DNA from: Arthrobacter psychrolactophilus
Lineage (GTDB): Bacteria > Actinomycetota > Actinomycetes > Actinomycetales > Micrococcaceae
DNA: 64,000 nucleotides
NCBI RefSeq assembly: GCF_003219795.1
Contig: NZ_QJVC01000006.1
Span: 58,740 to 122,739, forward strand
Direction: 5' to 3'
Shown here one piece after another: positions 1-8,530 of the stretch (position 1 is the stretch's first letter; each line of letters begins with the position of its first letter). Under the pieces are notes generated by a model. The model made no database searches and had not been told where the DNA came from. It saw nothing but the letters and a program-made list of their open reading frames with translations. The translations under genes and the position numbers were made by a program.

Positions 1-669
1 AAAAGCGGAGCGCTGCGCTTCCATCATCGTGTCCCTCATGACCTGTCCTAGGAATCCAGCCAGGGGGAGGGCCAAGGTGAAGACTGGTAAGACGAGTCCG
101 GCTGCTGTATTGGTGCTGACCGGTGGCAGCCAGCCCAACATCGACGAGAAGACCATGATGAGCACGCTAGCCAACCAAAAGTGCGGTACGGCGGCGGACA
201 CAATCTCCAAACCCGAGGCGACAGCCGACGCGAGAACGCCACTACGCGTGGAGAAAACGGCCAGAGCCAAAGCCATCATCCACGCAACTAGGAGTGCGAG
301 GCTGGCAAGAATCAACGTTGGCGGGACCAGCTCGCCAAGGACCTCAACCACAGGACTCTTGAGGGAATAGGAGGTGCCGAGATCGCCCAGAGCCAATTGC
401 TTGAGTTGCCGCCCATACTGAACAATGAGCGGCTGGTCCAAACCGTAATGAGCACGGGCAGCCGCTAGAGCCTCGGCCGAGGCTTGCGAACCAGGCCCGC
501 CCATAATGGCCTCGGCGGGATCGCCCGGAATCATGCGGATGCCAAAGAAGATCGCCGTGGCAACGGCCCATAAAACAAAGATGCCTCCCATGAGCTTGCC
601 CAGTAGCCAACGCACGGATGCGCCAAGAAGGCTCGGAGCTCGGGGCGTGAGAGCTGTGGAGGTGCTCAT
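1..669 (-). CDS. ABC transporter permease, DppB/OppB type (3' end cut by window edge)
   Basis: This is the inner-membrane permease of a dipeptide/oligopeptide/nickel-type ABC importer. The frame is open from an ATG at 669 to the left edge, giving 223 visible residues; the C-terminus lies outside the window. A hydrophobic first segment (about residues 27-45) is followed by the GDPAEAIMGG loop and the 'YGLDQPL..QY..QL' stretch characteristic of DppB/OppB N-terminal regions. Further hydrophobic segments lie near 115-135 and 155-215. It starts 25 bp after the solute-binding lipoprotein gene on the same strand, so the two are almost certainly one operon, with the second permease and ATPases expected to the left. 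The substrate cannot be told from sequence. Confidence 0.9.
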   Translation of the reverse strand, partial: MSTSTALTPRAPSLLGASVRWLLGKLMGGIFVLWAVATAIFFGIRMIPGDPAEAIMGGPGSQASAEALAAARAHYGLDQPLIVQYGRQLKQLALGDLGTSYSLKSPVVEVLGELVPPTLILASLALLVAWMMALALAVFSTRSGVLASAVASGLEIVSAAVPHFWLASVLIMVFSSMLGWLPPVSTNTAAGLVLPVFTLALPLAGFLGQVMRDTMMEAQRSAF

Positions 670-694
670 GGGAGGCGTCTTTGCGGCAAGAACT

Positions 695-2359
695 TTAGTT
701 ACTCAGCCAGGCATCAAAGAAGAGGGGGCTGGCGACTGCCGTTGTTGCTCCAACGTTCTTCAACTTGTCCGAGTATAGGAAGTGGTTTTGCTGATCGTAC
801 AGCGGCAAGAGGTAGTAGCCCTCGAGCACGAGCTTCTGAGCCTTCGTGTAAAGATCCTTACGCTCTGCCTCGTCCTTCGTGGAACCGGCGGTCGTCAGTA
901 ACGCGTCCAGGGCAGGGTTCTTGACCTGGGAATGGTTGGCAAAGTACCCCGAGGGTGCCGGGATCGTCGAGTCAGAATGGAACAGGATCGAGAGAACGCT
1001 CGGACCCACCTTGGTGTACGGGGCGGACACTAAGTTGTAGTTGTTCTTGGCGAGGTCTCCATACCAGCTGGAGAGATCCAACAGGTTGATCTTGATCTCG
1101 ATGCCGGAATCCTTGGCGGTGGCTTGCATCTGTTCAAAGATTGACTGCTCGGCCGGGATCGACTGGCTGGTGCTCACGGGGAACGTCAGGGAGAAACGCT
1201 GGCCATCCTTGATTCGGTAACCTTCGGTGTCGCGCTCGGTCCAGCCAGCGGCGTCGAGCAATTCGGCGGCCTTGGCGGGATCGTAGTCAAAGAGTGAATC
1301 GTCGGAGTAAGCGAGCGGCTCCACGCTGGACAGCGGTGAGTAGGAGCGCTTAGCCGTGCCGAAGAAGAGTGAGTCGATGCTGGCGTTGACATTCACGGCA
1401 TGGACGAACGCTTCACGAGTTTTCGGGTCATTGAAGGGCGCCTTCGAGGAGTTCAGCTCGATGCGGTTGGACGCACCAGGGCGCGGAGCATCGAGGTGCT
1501 TGAGCGTGGCGGTTTTGGTGGCCGTGGCGATCGCGTCGGGCTGGGCGTTATCGATGACCTGAACCTCGCCGGACTGCAACGCTGCATAACGTGTGGCGGC
1601 ATCCGGAATGAAACGCCACGTGATGGCATCCAGGTAGGCCGGGCCCTCATGCGTCGAGGAGGCGACGGGGCGAACATAGCCCTCGTTGCGCACCAGGTTG
1701 ACGGCTTCCTGCTTCTTCCACGAGGCAATCTTGAAGGCGCCGGTCCCGACGGGTGCCGCGCAGTTTTCTTCCTGGCTACGCTTGAGTGCCGTGGGAGATT
1801 CAATGGCAACCCACGGCATCGAGAAGGACTCAAGGAGTGAGTTATCAGGGGTCTTGAGCTTGAGCTCCAAGGTGCGCGCATCAACGGCCGTCATGGACGC
1901 GATCTTTCCCAGCGCAAGGTATCCAGTGGAGGATGCGGTGTTGGGATCCAGCAGATGTTCAAAGTTTGCCTTGACAGCTGCCGCATCCAAGGCCGTGCCA
2001 TCCGTAAAGCTGATGCCGTCGCGAATCTTCACACTGCGCGTCAATCCGTCCTCGGACACCGTGGAGTCTTCGGCGAGCCACGGGATCAGCTTGCCCTCGG
2101 CATCCTTGGTGTAGAGCGTCTCGAGGTACTGCGAGGCAACCAAGGCCTGCGGGTAGTTTCCGCCCACATGAGGATCGAGGCAGCTCGGCTCGGCATCACC
2201 CGAGGCATAGACCAAGGTGCCGCCGGTGACGGGAGTACCATCATCGGCGCTGTTTTCCGTTGTCGAGGTGGCCGGCGTGCAAGCGGATAAAACCAGAGCC
2301 GCGGCGAGGGCGGCCGCAGCCGGAACGAGTTTATGTGCCAAGGGGCGTGCGTAAGTCAT
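695..2359 (-). CDS. ABC transporter substrate-binding lipoprotein, family 5 (peptide/nickel type)
   Basis: This is the extracytoplasmic solute-binding protein for the adjoining DppB-like permease. The 554-residue protein begins with a lipoprotein signal peptide whose lipobox LSAC ends in Cys27. It continues into the family 5 (DppA/OppA) fold with typical stretches such as 'GTGAFKIASWKKQEAVNL'. The ATG at 2359 is preferred over an upstream in-frame ATG at 2419. It has an AGGAAG ribosome-binding site nine bases away, and the upstream extension would put 20 polar residues before the signal peptide. The family imports peptides, opines, nickel or glycosides, so the ligand stays open. Confidence 0.93.
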   Translation of the reverse strand: MTYARPLAHKLVPAAAALAAALVLSACTPATSTTENSADDGTPVTGGTLVYASGDAEPSCLDPHVGGNYPQALVASQYLETLYTKDAEGKLIPWLAEDSTVSEDGLTRSVKIRDGISFTDGTALDAAAVKANFEHLLDPNTASSTGYLALGKIASMTAVDARTLELKLKTPDNSLLESFSMPWVAIESPTALKRSQEENCAAPVGTGAFKIASWKKQEAVNLVRNEGYVRPVASSTHEGPAYLDAITWRFIPDAATRYAALQSGEVQVIDNAQPDAIATATKTATLKHLDAPRPGASNRIELNSSKAPFNDPKTREAFVHAVNVNASIDSLFFGTAKRSYSPLSSVEPLAYSDDSLFDYDPAKAAELLDAAGWTERDTEGYRIKDGQRFSLTFPVSTSQSIPAEQSIFEQMQATAKDSGIEIKINLLDLSSWYGDLAKNNYNLVSAPYTKVGPSVLSILFHSDSTIPAPSGYFANHSQVKNPALDALLTTAGSTKDEAERKDLYTKAQKLVLEGYYLLPLYDQQNHFLYSDKLKNVGATTAVASPLFFDAWLSN

Positions 2360-2567
2360 GTACTTCTTCCTGCAAACCGGTGAAGGGGAGCTGCCAGTGG
2401 TGCAGTGCACCGCCATCAACCATAGCGTTTGGGACGTAGTATGCTCAGCTGCGTGTGGGAGAGATCATAGTTGAGCTTAATCCTTGTGGCATCCCTCGTT
2501 CTCAAGGAAAGCGGCAGGAATGGTCCCCACCGAAGTAGTGTTCGCCGTCGGAAGTTAAGGAAGAAAA

Positions 2568-3170
2568 GTGCCACCCACCATCAAAGAGCTGCCCACCCTG
2601 AGCTGGCAACCCACCTCCGGACAGGCCGTTTATGACGCGGGCGGGGCGTCGCTCACGCTAACCGCGGCCGCCACTGTTGACTGGAGCAACGACGCCCTCG
2701 GCGGGCCACAACAACATGCCGCGGCAGCACTGGGATTTGTGGCACCGGAGACTTTTTCGCTCTCGGCCAAGGTGGTGATCGATGGGCCTCGCACCACCTT
2801 TGATGCGGGCGCACTGAGCCTATGGGTCAACCCCGAGCACTGGGCCAAGCTGTGCTTTGAATACTCTCCGCAGGGTGAGACCATGATTGTCAGCGTCGTG
2901 ACGAACGGCTACTCGGACGACTGTAACTCTCGCCCCGTGCAGGGCAACTGGACGTATCTGCGGGTCAGTCGGGTCGGCCCGGGGTGGGTATTTCACGCCT
3001 CCGCGGATGGGCAGTTCTGGGAATTCATCCGCCTTTTCCGTCTCGCGAGTGACGCGCCGGTGCACGTGGGATTCCTGGCGCAGGCGCCCCTCGGGGAGAG
3101 CTGCGTGGCACGTTTTGAGGAGATCGACCTGCGTCTTGAGGTGCCGGAGGACCTCCGCGACGGCAGCTAG
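2568..3170 (+). CDS. DUF1349-family beta-sandwich protein
   Basis: A 200-residue soluble protein that resembles the DUF1349 family (concanavalin-like fold, once named 'regulation of enolase'). Recognisable parts are the 'LSLWVNPEHWAKLCFEYSP' strand, the 'SVVTNGYSDD' segment and the C-terminal 'PVHVGFLAQAPLG' strand. Family members are thought to bind or act on carbohydrates, but the activity is not established. The start is GTG at 2568, preceded by an AAGGAAG ribosome-binding site. The gene is convergent with mtnN and shares a bidirectional terminator with it. There is no signal peptide, so it is probably cytoplasmic. Confidence 0.85.
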   Translation: MPPTIKELPTLSWQPTSGQAVYDAGGASLTLTAAATVDWSNDALGGPQQHAAAALGFVAPETFSLSAKVVIDGPRTTFDAGALSLWVNPEHWAKLCFEYSPQGETMIVSVVTNGYSDDCNSRPVQGNWTYLRVSRVGPGWVFHASADGQFWEFIRLFRLASDAPVHVGFLAQAPLGESCVARFEEIDLRLEVPEDLRDGS

Positions 3171-3189
3171 CAAGGGCCGGAGTTAACAC

Positions 3190-3229
3190 GAAGGGCGCTT
3201 GCCCAGAGGAATCTGAACAAGCGCCCTTC
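3190..3229. terminator. Bidirectional terminator hairpin
   Basis: Perfect 12-bp arms at 3190-3201 and 3218-3229 enclose a 16-nt loop. The hairpin lies between the convergent stop codons of the DUF1349 gene and mtnN. Confidence 0.8.
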
Positions 3230-3255
3230 ATTGTGTGTCATTGCCGGCCAAGAGC

Positions 3256-4017
3256 TCAATAGGCAGTGACGACTCGGGGAGAACCCGCAGCTGCCCACGC
3301 GCCGATGACGGCCGTAACTACTTCGACCGAGCGCTCGGCGGCGTCGTCAACATGCGTCAGGAAATCAGCGTCAGAAGCCGGGCCACACAGATCCGAGATG
3401 CCACGGATCGAGAGGAACGGAGCACCAAAGACATGGCACGTCTGGGCGATGGCGGACGACTCCATGTCAGTGGCAAGCACCTGATCAAAGAGATCCTTGA
3501 CCACAACAGCGCGTTCCTGATCGACAAAGGAATCGCTCGAGAGCATCAGGCCCTCGTGCAGTGTGGCGCCCGCGCGGTGTTCGGGAAGGTCGATGGCGCT
3601 AATCTTCAGCAGCGCTGTCGGGACGGGGTAGGACACGGGCATGCCGGGCACCTGACCGAGGACGTAACCAAAGGCGCGAGCATCAGCATTGGCATTGATG
3701 TTGTCGCTACCGATGACCACATCGCCGACCCGGACCGCATCGCCTAGGCCGCCAGCAGTTCCGGCGCTGATGACGAGGGGGAGTGCTGCATCGGGTGCGT
3801 CAGCATTCGCGAGCACCAGTGCCGAGGTTGCGGCGCTGGCGGCGTTGGCCAGGCCGATGCCGCCTTGGACGATCAGGGTTTGCACGCCGCTGATGACGCC
3901 GCGGCGGTGAATCGCATTGCCGATGCGCTGCGGCTCGCCGACCTCGGTAGCGCGTTCCAGGAAGGGGGTGATTTCCTCTTCCATAGCCACAATGACAATG
4001 ACCTCGACGTGGCTCAA
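3256..4017 (-). CDS. mtnN: 5'-methylthioadenosine/S-adenosylhomocysteine nucleosidase
   Basis: This cytoplasmic enzyme hydrolyses S-adenosylhomocysteine to S-ribosylhomocysteine plus adenine, and methylthioadenosine likewise; it supplies the LuxS substrate. The family signatures are all present: 'AMEEE' near the N-terminus (catalytic Glu), 'SAGTAGGLG', the ribose-binding '[10 protein letters not shown]', and 'IRGISD' with the catalytic Asp. I place the start at TTG 4017, whose last two bases overlap the luxS stop (TTGA), giving 253 residues that begin close to the usual 'IVIVAMEEE'. A GTG at 4035 is the alternative. The gene is directly downstream of luxS, so the two enzymes of the activated-methyl cycle are translationally coupled. 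Confidence 0.92.
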   Translation of the reverse strand: MSHVEVIVIVAMEEEITPFLERATEVGEPQRIGNAIHRRGVISGVQTLIVQGGIGLANAASAATSALVLANADAPDAALPLVISAGTAGGLGDAVRVGDVVIGSDNINANADARAFGYVLGQVPGMPVSYPVPTALLKISAIDLPEHRAGATLHEGLMLSSDSFVDQERAVVVKDLFDQVLATDMESSAIAQTCHVFGAPFLSIRGISDLCGPASDADFLTHVDDAAERSVEVVTAVIGAWAAAGSPRVVTAY

Positions 4018-4481
4018 GCGGAAACCTGCTCCCACTCAGCACGCTTGGCCAAGAAGGCCCGAGCGGCATCCTGAGCGGCGCTCAGGGAGTGGTTCTCGCC
4101 CCAGCCACACTGGATCTCGTTGGCGGCAGGGACCTCGGTGGCCTGTAAGACATCCGTCAACGTGGCCTCGATGAGGTCCAATACGGCCGGAACATTCGGC
4201 TCGCCCTGCAGGATGAGGTAGTAGCCGGTCTGGCAACCCATGGGGGAAAAGTCAATGACCTGCTGGGAATGGTTCCGCGAGCATTCGGCAAACAAGTGCT
4301 CGAGGGAGTGAATTGCCTTCATCTCCAAATGGGCAACGTTGGGCTGGGTGAAGCGCACATCGTATTTGGTGATCACGTCGCCAAGTGGAAGTTCCTTGCG
4401 ATCGGCGATCCGCACATACGGTGCCGCGACAGACCGGTGATCAAGATTGAATGACTCTACATTCATGCGTGAAGGATTCAT
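4014..4481 (-). CDS. luxS: S-ribosylhomocysteine lyase (AI-2 synthase)
   Basis: LuxS cleaves S-ribosylhomocysteine to homocysteine and the AI-2 precursor 4,5-dihydroxy-2,3-pentanedione. The 155-residue length is normal. The metal site is intact: His58 and His62 in HSLEH and Cys125 in the 'QCGWGENHS' motif. Catalytic Glu61 and Cys83 ('GCQTGYY') are also present. The ATG at 4481 is chosen over an upstream one at 4664 because it has an AGGAAAG ribosome-binding site and gives the standard N-terminus. It forms an operon with mtnN. LuxS is found in only some actinobacteria, so whether AI-2 acts as a signal here or is only a by-product is open. Confidence 0.95.
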   Translation of the reverse strand: MNPSRMNVESFNLDHRSVAAPYVRIADRKELPLGDVITKYDVRFTQPNVAHLEMKAIHSLEHLFAECSRNHSQQVIDFSPMGCQTGYYLILQGEPNVPAVLDLIEATLTDVLQATEVPAANEIQCGWGENHSLSAAQDAARAFLAKRAEWEQVSA

Positions 4482-4605
4482 GATTTTACTTTCCTGCTGG
4501 GGTGCCAAAGCGGGTCGTGCTCGGGGCCACTTCATGTCACCTTCATAGTAGCCGTCATCGCCGCCCGGGTGCGTGGCTCCTGCCGGAGGGATCACGCCCT
4601 GTGAC

Positions 4606-6465
4606 TTAGGGTTGATGCGATCGTGAGCCAAGGAGTAGCTTGGTCCGCACATCGCCATCGACATACTTCGGCTCGGGGGAGAGCTCGTCGCGGGCAGCCT
4701 GTGCCAGATCGGGCTTATCGGTCACGATACCGTCCACGCCGGAGCGCAGGAGGGCGCGCATGCTCAAGTCACCGTTGACGGTCCACGCATACACGTCCTT
4801 GCTCTGTTCATGCGCCGCATCGATCATCTCTGAGGTCAGCGAGGCCTGCTCGATGACATAAAAGTCGCACAGGGTACTCGGTAAGGAACCGTAGAGCAGC
4901 CCAATCGTCAGACCCACGCGCAACTCAGGACGCAGGCTCTTGATATGTTCGACGGCGTCCGGGTTGAGTGAGTGGAAAATGTTCCCGTCAAAACCATCGA
5001 CGGCCTCCAGCTCGGCCAGGAACTCCTCCACGAAACCAGGATTTTCATGTCCGGTCACCTTGAGCTCTATCAACAGCGGCATGCCAATGTCACGGGCCCG
5101 GGTCACGTACTCGGCCATGGTGGGAATCGTGTCGCTGTTGCCCTTCATCGTGACGGTGGTCTCCGTGACGGCTTGGGTGGTCATGTCAAAAATGTTCTCG
5201 TTCTTACCGGCGAGCACCAAGAGGTTCGTATCGTGACTGGCCACAAAGTCACCGTCGGCCGTCTGCTGAAAATCGGCCTCGACAAGATCCGTCTTTATGG
5301 TCTTGGCGGCCTCGAGCCCGCCCAGTGTGTTTTCTACCCCACCGGCATCGTAGCCACGGTGCCCGATCACCAGGGCAGGGCTGGCATCGCTGCTCATGGG
5401 AGCTGTTGGCGACGGCACGGGTGTTGACGTTGCTGTTGCCGCGGGCGTGATCATGGCACCTGTTCCGCAGACCACGGCCAGAACGACCGCGGAGGTCAAG
5501 ACGGTGCGGGCATCTCTTCCTCGTGCCAAGGGAGAGCGAGCGGCAGAACCCCGGGGCCGGTGGCTGGCGACGAAGGGCATCTTGTAGAAAATCCGAGCTT
5601 CCCCGACGAACAGGAAGGCGAAGCCTTGAGCCGTGGCGAGGGCTAGGAAGGCAAAGATCAGATTGGCGGCCGTCACGGCAGCCTCCGTGTGTTCAAAGCG
5701 GGCGTTGAGGGCGTCCACGGCAAAGCCCAGAAGCCAGGCCCCGCCTCGCGAGACGAGAATAGCACCCAAAGCAGCCACCGCGAATGCCACCAGCAGACGA
5801 ATTCCCCCGGCCTTGATGGCGCGCATCCCGTCCACGAAGCCATGACGCAGCGGCTGATTCCGTACCAGAGCAAACGGCAGCGTGAGGATCGAAAGGTAGA
5901 TGATGGCGATGATGACTACGGCCACCGCGATGAGCAAGAGCGCCGACATGGGCTTCTTCATGTATTCACGGCCGATGAAGGGCGGGAGGCCGAAGTTCCC
6001 TGTCACGGGGGCGAAAAGTGTATAGCCGACGAGGGGCGCGAGGAGGGCCAATTGCGCAGACACCAGATGGGCGCCGGGGCGGTAGGACTTCCTGGCGAGG
6101 CGGAGGAGTCGTTTGCCCACGGCGAGCAACGAGGGTGGCTGTGCCGTGAACTGAAGATCGGCGATGACCAGCAGTGTGGCAAAGGAGAGCAGTGTCGCTG
6201 CCGAAATCAAGATGAAGGTCAGCGCCAGAATGAGCAGAGAAATGGGCGAGGTGAACAGCCCATGCATGGTGCGATCCGTTAGAGTTTCCAGACCAGCGAG
6301 ATGAATCGAGAATAAAAGAAGCCGCGAAATCAGCGGGCTAACCCACAGGGCCAGTACCGCATACATCCCACTGATGAGAGCCCAATAGCGCAGTGGCAGG
6401 ATGCACAGCTGCCTGAATGAACGCCCCAGAAGTGCAGTGCGGGGCGGAAAAACATTTTTAGACAT
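4606..6465 (-). CDS. Glycerophosphodiester phosphodiesterase with N-terminal membrane domain
   Basis: A 619-residue fusion protein. The first 330 or so residues hold several transmembrane helices of the glycerophosphoryl diester phosphodiesterase membrane domain type. They are followed by another hydrophobic stretch and a Ser/Thr/Pro-rich linker. From about residue 365 a complete GDPD barrel follows, with [12 protein letters not shown] (catalytic His-Arg), the '[17 protein letters not shown]' metal and acid-base region, and 'LIELK'. It hydrolyses glycerophosphodiesters, or possibly lipoteichoic-acid-like polymers, to glycerol-3-phosphate and an alcohol, probably outside the membrane. The gene ends 124 bp before the luxS start on the same strand; a functional link is not evident. 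Confidence 0.9.
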   Translation of the reverse strand: MSKNVFPPRTALLGRSFRQLCILPLRYWALISGMYAVLALWVSPLISRLLLFSIHLAGLETLTDRTMHGLFTSPISLLILALTFILISAATLLSFATLLVIADLQFTAQPPSLLAVGKRLLRLARKSYRPGAHLVSAQLALLAPLVGYTLFAPVTGNFGLPPFIGREYMKKPMSALLLIAVAVVIIAIIYLSILTLPFALVRNQPLRHGFVDGMRAIKAGGIRLLVAFAVAALGAILVSRGGAWLLGFAVDALNARFEHTEAAVTAANLIFAFLALATAQGFAFLFVGEARIFYKMPFVASHRPRGSAARSPLARGRDARTVLTSAVVLAVVCGTGAMITPAATATSTPVPSPTAPMSSDASPALVIGHRGYDAGGVENTLGGLEAAKTIKTDLVEADFQQTADGDFVASHDTNLLVLAGKNENIFDMTTQAVTETTVTMKGNSDTIPTMAEYVTRARDIGMPLLIELKVTGHENPGFVEEFLAELEAVDGFDGNIFHSLNPDAVEHIKSLRPELRVGLTIGLLYGSLPSTLCDFYVIEQASLTSEMIDAAHEQSKDVYAWTVNGDLSMRALLRSGVDGIVTDKPDLAQAARDELSPEPKYVDGDVRTKLLLGSRSHQP

Positions 6466-6550
6466 TCTTCCAGTATCGCGACATTTCGCGGTGCTGAGAC
6501 ATTTTGAGGAGATGATATTCGTCTCTCCTCAACGTTCTACACGTCATATT

Positions 6551-6574
6551 ATCAAGTAACTTGATCAATTTGAT
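6551..6574. promoter_or_regulatory. Putative MarR operator (two overlapping palindromes)
   Basis: A perfect inverted repeat with 7-bp arms (6551-6557 and 6559-6565, one central base) is followed by a second palindrome with 5-bp arms around a central T (6564-6574). They lie just upstream of the -10 box of the marR gene, where an autorepressing MarR dimer would be expected to bind. Confidence 0.7.
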
Positions 6575-6576
6575 TG

Positions 6577-6582
6577 TATTAT
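6577..6582 (+). promoter_or_regulatory. -10 box of a likely leaderless marR transcript
   Basis: TATTAT lies exactly six bases before the ATG at 6589 and there is no ribosome-binding site. Transcription should therefore begin at or next to the start codon. Confidence 0.6.
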
Positions 6583-6588
6583 TTTGCT

Positions 6589-7029
6589 ATGAAACAGCAG
6601 GCTGTCACCACCCCACTCTCGACGGATGCGCTCCTTGACGTACTGTTCCCGATCCTTCGAAAAATCCACGCCCGCCGCTCCATATCCTCAGGCAAGTTGG
6701 CCGTTTTACGGCATTTAGCCGAATATGGCCGCGCCACCACGGCAGAGTTGGCCACCGCCATCCAGGTCAGCCCACAAGGAATTTCGCTGGCCGTGCGTGA
6801 GATGGAGGCCTTGGGATTTTTGAGCCGCGTCCAAGACGATACTGATCGTCGAAAGATGTGGCTGCAGCTCAGCGACATGGGCCGGCAGAAACTCAGCGAA
6901 GAGTCGTCGGCCGCTCATGCGTGGCTTGAGCACGTCGTGAAGGAAAAACTGACAGCTGAGGAGCAAGGCCTCCTGGGTGCGGCGATTCCGGTTCTGCGGA
7001 TCATTGGCCACGAGGCCGAGAATGTCTGA
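6589..7029 (+). CDS. MarR-family transcriptional regulator
   Basis: A 146-residue winged-helix repressor. 'LRHLAEYGRATTAELATAIQVSPQGISLAVREMEALGFLSR' forms the helix-turn-helix, and 'DDTDRRKMWLQLSDMG' is the wing (D-x-R-D-R-like) of MarR proteins. The start at 6589 is preferred to the in-frame TTG at 6574 because a TATTAT box sits six bases before it and palindromic operators lie just upstream. The stop overlaps the start of the MFS gene by eight bases, so regulator and exporter form one autoregulated unit. The inducing ligand is unknown. Confidence 0.9.
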   Translation: MKQQAVTTPLSTDALLDVLFPILRKIHARRSISSGKLAVLRHLAEYGRATTAELATAIQVSPQGISLAVREMEALGFLSRVQDDTDRRKMWLQLSDMGRQKLSEESSAAHAWLEHVVKEKLTAEEQGLLGAAIPVLRIIGHEAENV

Positions 7030-8412
7030 GTCCACGCCAAGACTCGTTCCGTCCCTGGTGTATGCCGCGCTCTCGACCGCCGTCGTCAGCTCCCTAGGGA
7101 TGTTGCTGGTTCCCTCGATTGCCCACGAGATGGATGTTCCCGTGAGCACGGCGCAATGGATGCTCACGATCAATCTTTTGGCCGGAGCCATAGCGACCCC
7201 GGTCATGGGCAGGCTCAGCGATGGTCCACACAAGAAGAAGCTCCTGCTCTTCTCCTTGGTGCTGATCTTGCTCGGCTCCGTCATTGCCGCTCTTGCTCCG
7301 AACTTCAGCGTGTTCCTGATAGGACGCGCCCTCCAGGGCCTGAGCTATGGAATTGTTCCTGTCACGATTTCCCTTGCTCGCCGTTACGTCGCCAAAGAAA
7401 AGGTGCAGTCCTCCATCTCAAGCCTGTCCGTCACGGTGGCCACCGGAATTGGAATTGGTTATCCACTCACGGGAATCCTTGCAGGACTCTTTGATTATCG
7501 GTTCGCGTTCTGGTTTGCCGCAGCCTTTGTCCTCACAGCGATCATCGTGGTGGCCAAGGTAGTGCCCCATGGTCCGGATCAGCTCGCACCCGTTGTGCCG
7601 TTTGATCACTCCGGGGCAACGCTCCTTGGACTTGGCCTCGGAACTCTGCTCCTGGGTATCAGCGAGGGGCCTCGCTGGGGCTGGACCTCGCCGTGGACTC
7701 TCGGCATCATTGCCGTTTCCCTGGTGTTGCTGTTGATCTGGATGCGCACCGAGTTGCGCTCGGATCATCCCTTGATCAACTTGCGTGTCTTTAGAAATGG
7801 TGAGGTGCTGCTGGCCAACGTCACGGCTATTGGTCTGGGTGCTGCCTTGTATATTGGCCTATCGGTTTCGAGCTTGGTTGCCCAGGCACCCGCAACCACG
7901 GGTTACGGCATGGCCTTGCCTGTTGTCTGGGCCGGATTTGTCATGTTCCCGCTCTCGGTAGGAAGTTTCAGCGCCAATCGCTTGGTACGAAAGCTTTCGC
8001 ATAGGGTTTCCTTGGCAACCCTGCTCCCCGTCGGTGCCGGGCTGATGGCGGTCGCCGGCTGCTTGCTGTGGCTCTTTCATGCGCAATTGTGTGGATTCTC
8101 TTGGGCATGCTGCTCTTTGGTTGGGGGATGGGCGCGGCCTACGCGGCTATGCCCGCCTTGATTGCCCGCAGTGTGGCAACTGAAGAATTAGGCAGCTCAG
8201 TCAGCTTTAACCAAGTCCTGCGGACGATTGGCAGTTCCTTCGGCACGGCTGTTGCTGCCGCCATCATCGCGGCGAACTCAACTTCGGACCTGCACGCCAG
8301 TGGCGCAGGCATCACGAAAACCTTTGCCCTCGGTGCGTTGCTCTGTCTTGCTGTCTGCGTGGCCCTGCTCATCAATACCATTCGCGGGGGTCTTCGCCGA
8401 ACCAAGGGCTAG
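7022..8412 (+). pseudogene. MFS drug-type exporter, interrupted by a frameshift
   Basis: This is an EmrB/QacA-like major facilitator. The first frame (7022 to about 8090) carries transmembrane segments 1 to about 11, with the 'GRLSDGPHKKK' loop of MFS motif A and 'LIGRALQGLSYGIVP'. Close to 8080-8095 the reading frame moves by -1. The remaining helices ('VWILLGMLLFGWGMGAAYAAMPALIARSV' region through 'IRGGLRRTKG') continue in the other frame to the stop at 8412. A single lost base explains this; no long homopolymer is present at the site. Without correction the first frame runs on to 8161 with an unrelated tail. The gene overlaps marR, which presumably controls it. It could be a genuine inactivation or a sequence error. 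Confidence 0.85.
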
Positions 8413-8422
8413 GCGTTAAGAC

Positions 8423-8492
8423 CGGCAAGCGTCGGTACTCACACACAGCGAGGTTTTTCGCATCGAAAAATGTGCTTACCGCCCGCTTGCCG
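8423..8492. other. 70-nt nested imperfect hairpin between convergent genes
   Basis: The arms pair in order: 8423-8431 with 8484-8492 (9 bp), 8434-8437 with 8477-8480, a CT/CT internal loop, 8440-8443 with 8471-8474, a ten-base bulge on one side only, and 8454-8460 with 8464-8470 around a CAT loop. It lies between the stop codons of the MFS gene and the oxidase gene. It may be a bidirectional terminator, but it is far more elaborate than a simple terminator hairpin. Confidence 0.75.
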
Positions 8493-8530
8493 AGCGCTTC
8501 GCCCTCGTCGACGGGTCGCAGCGGCGGCTT

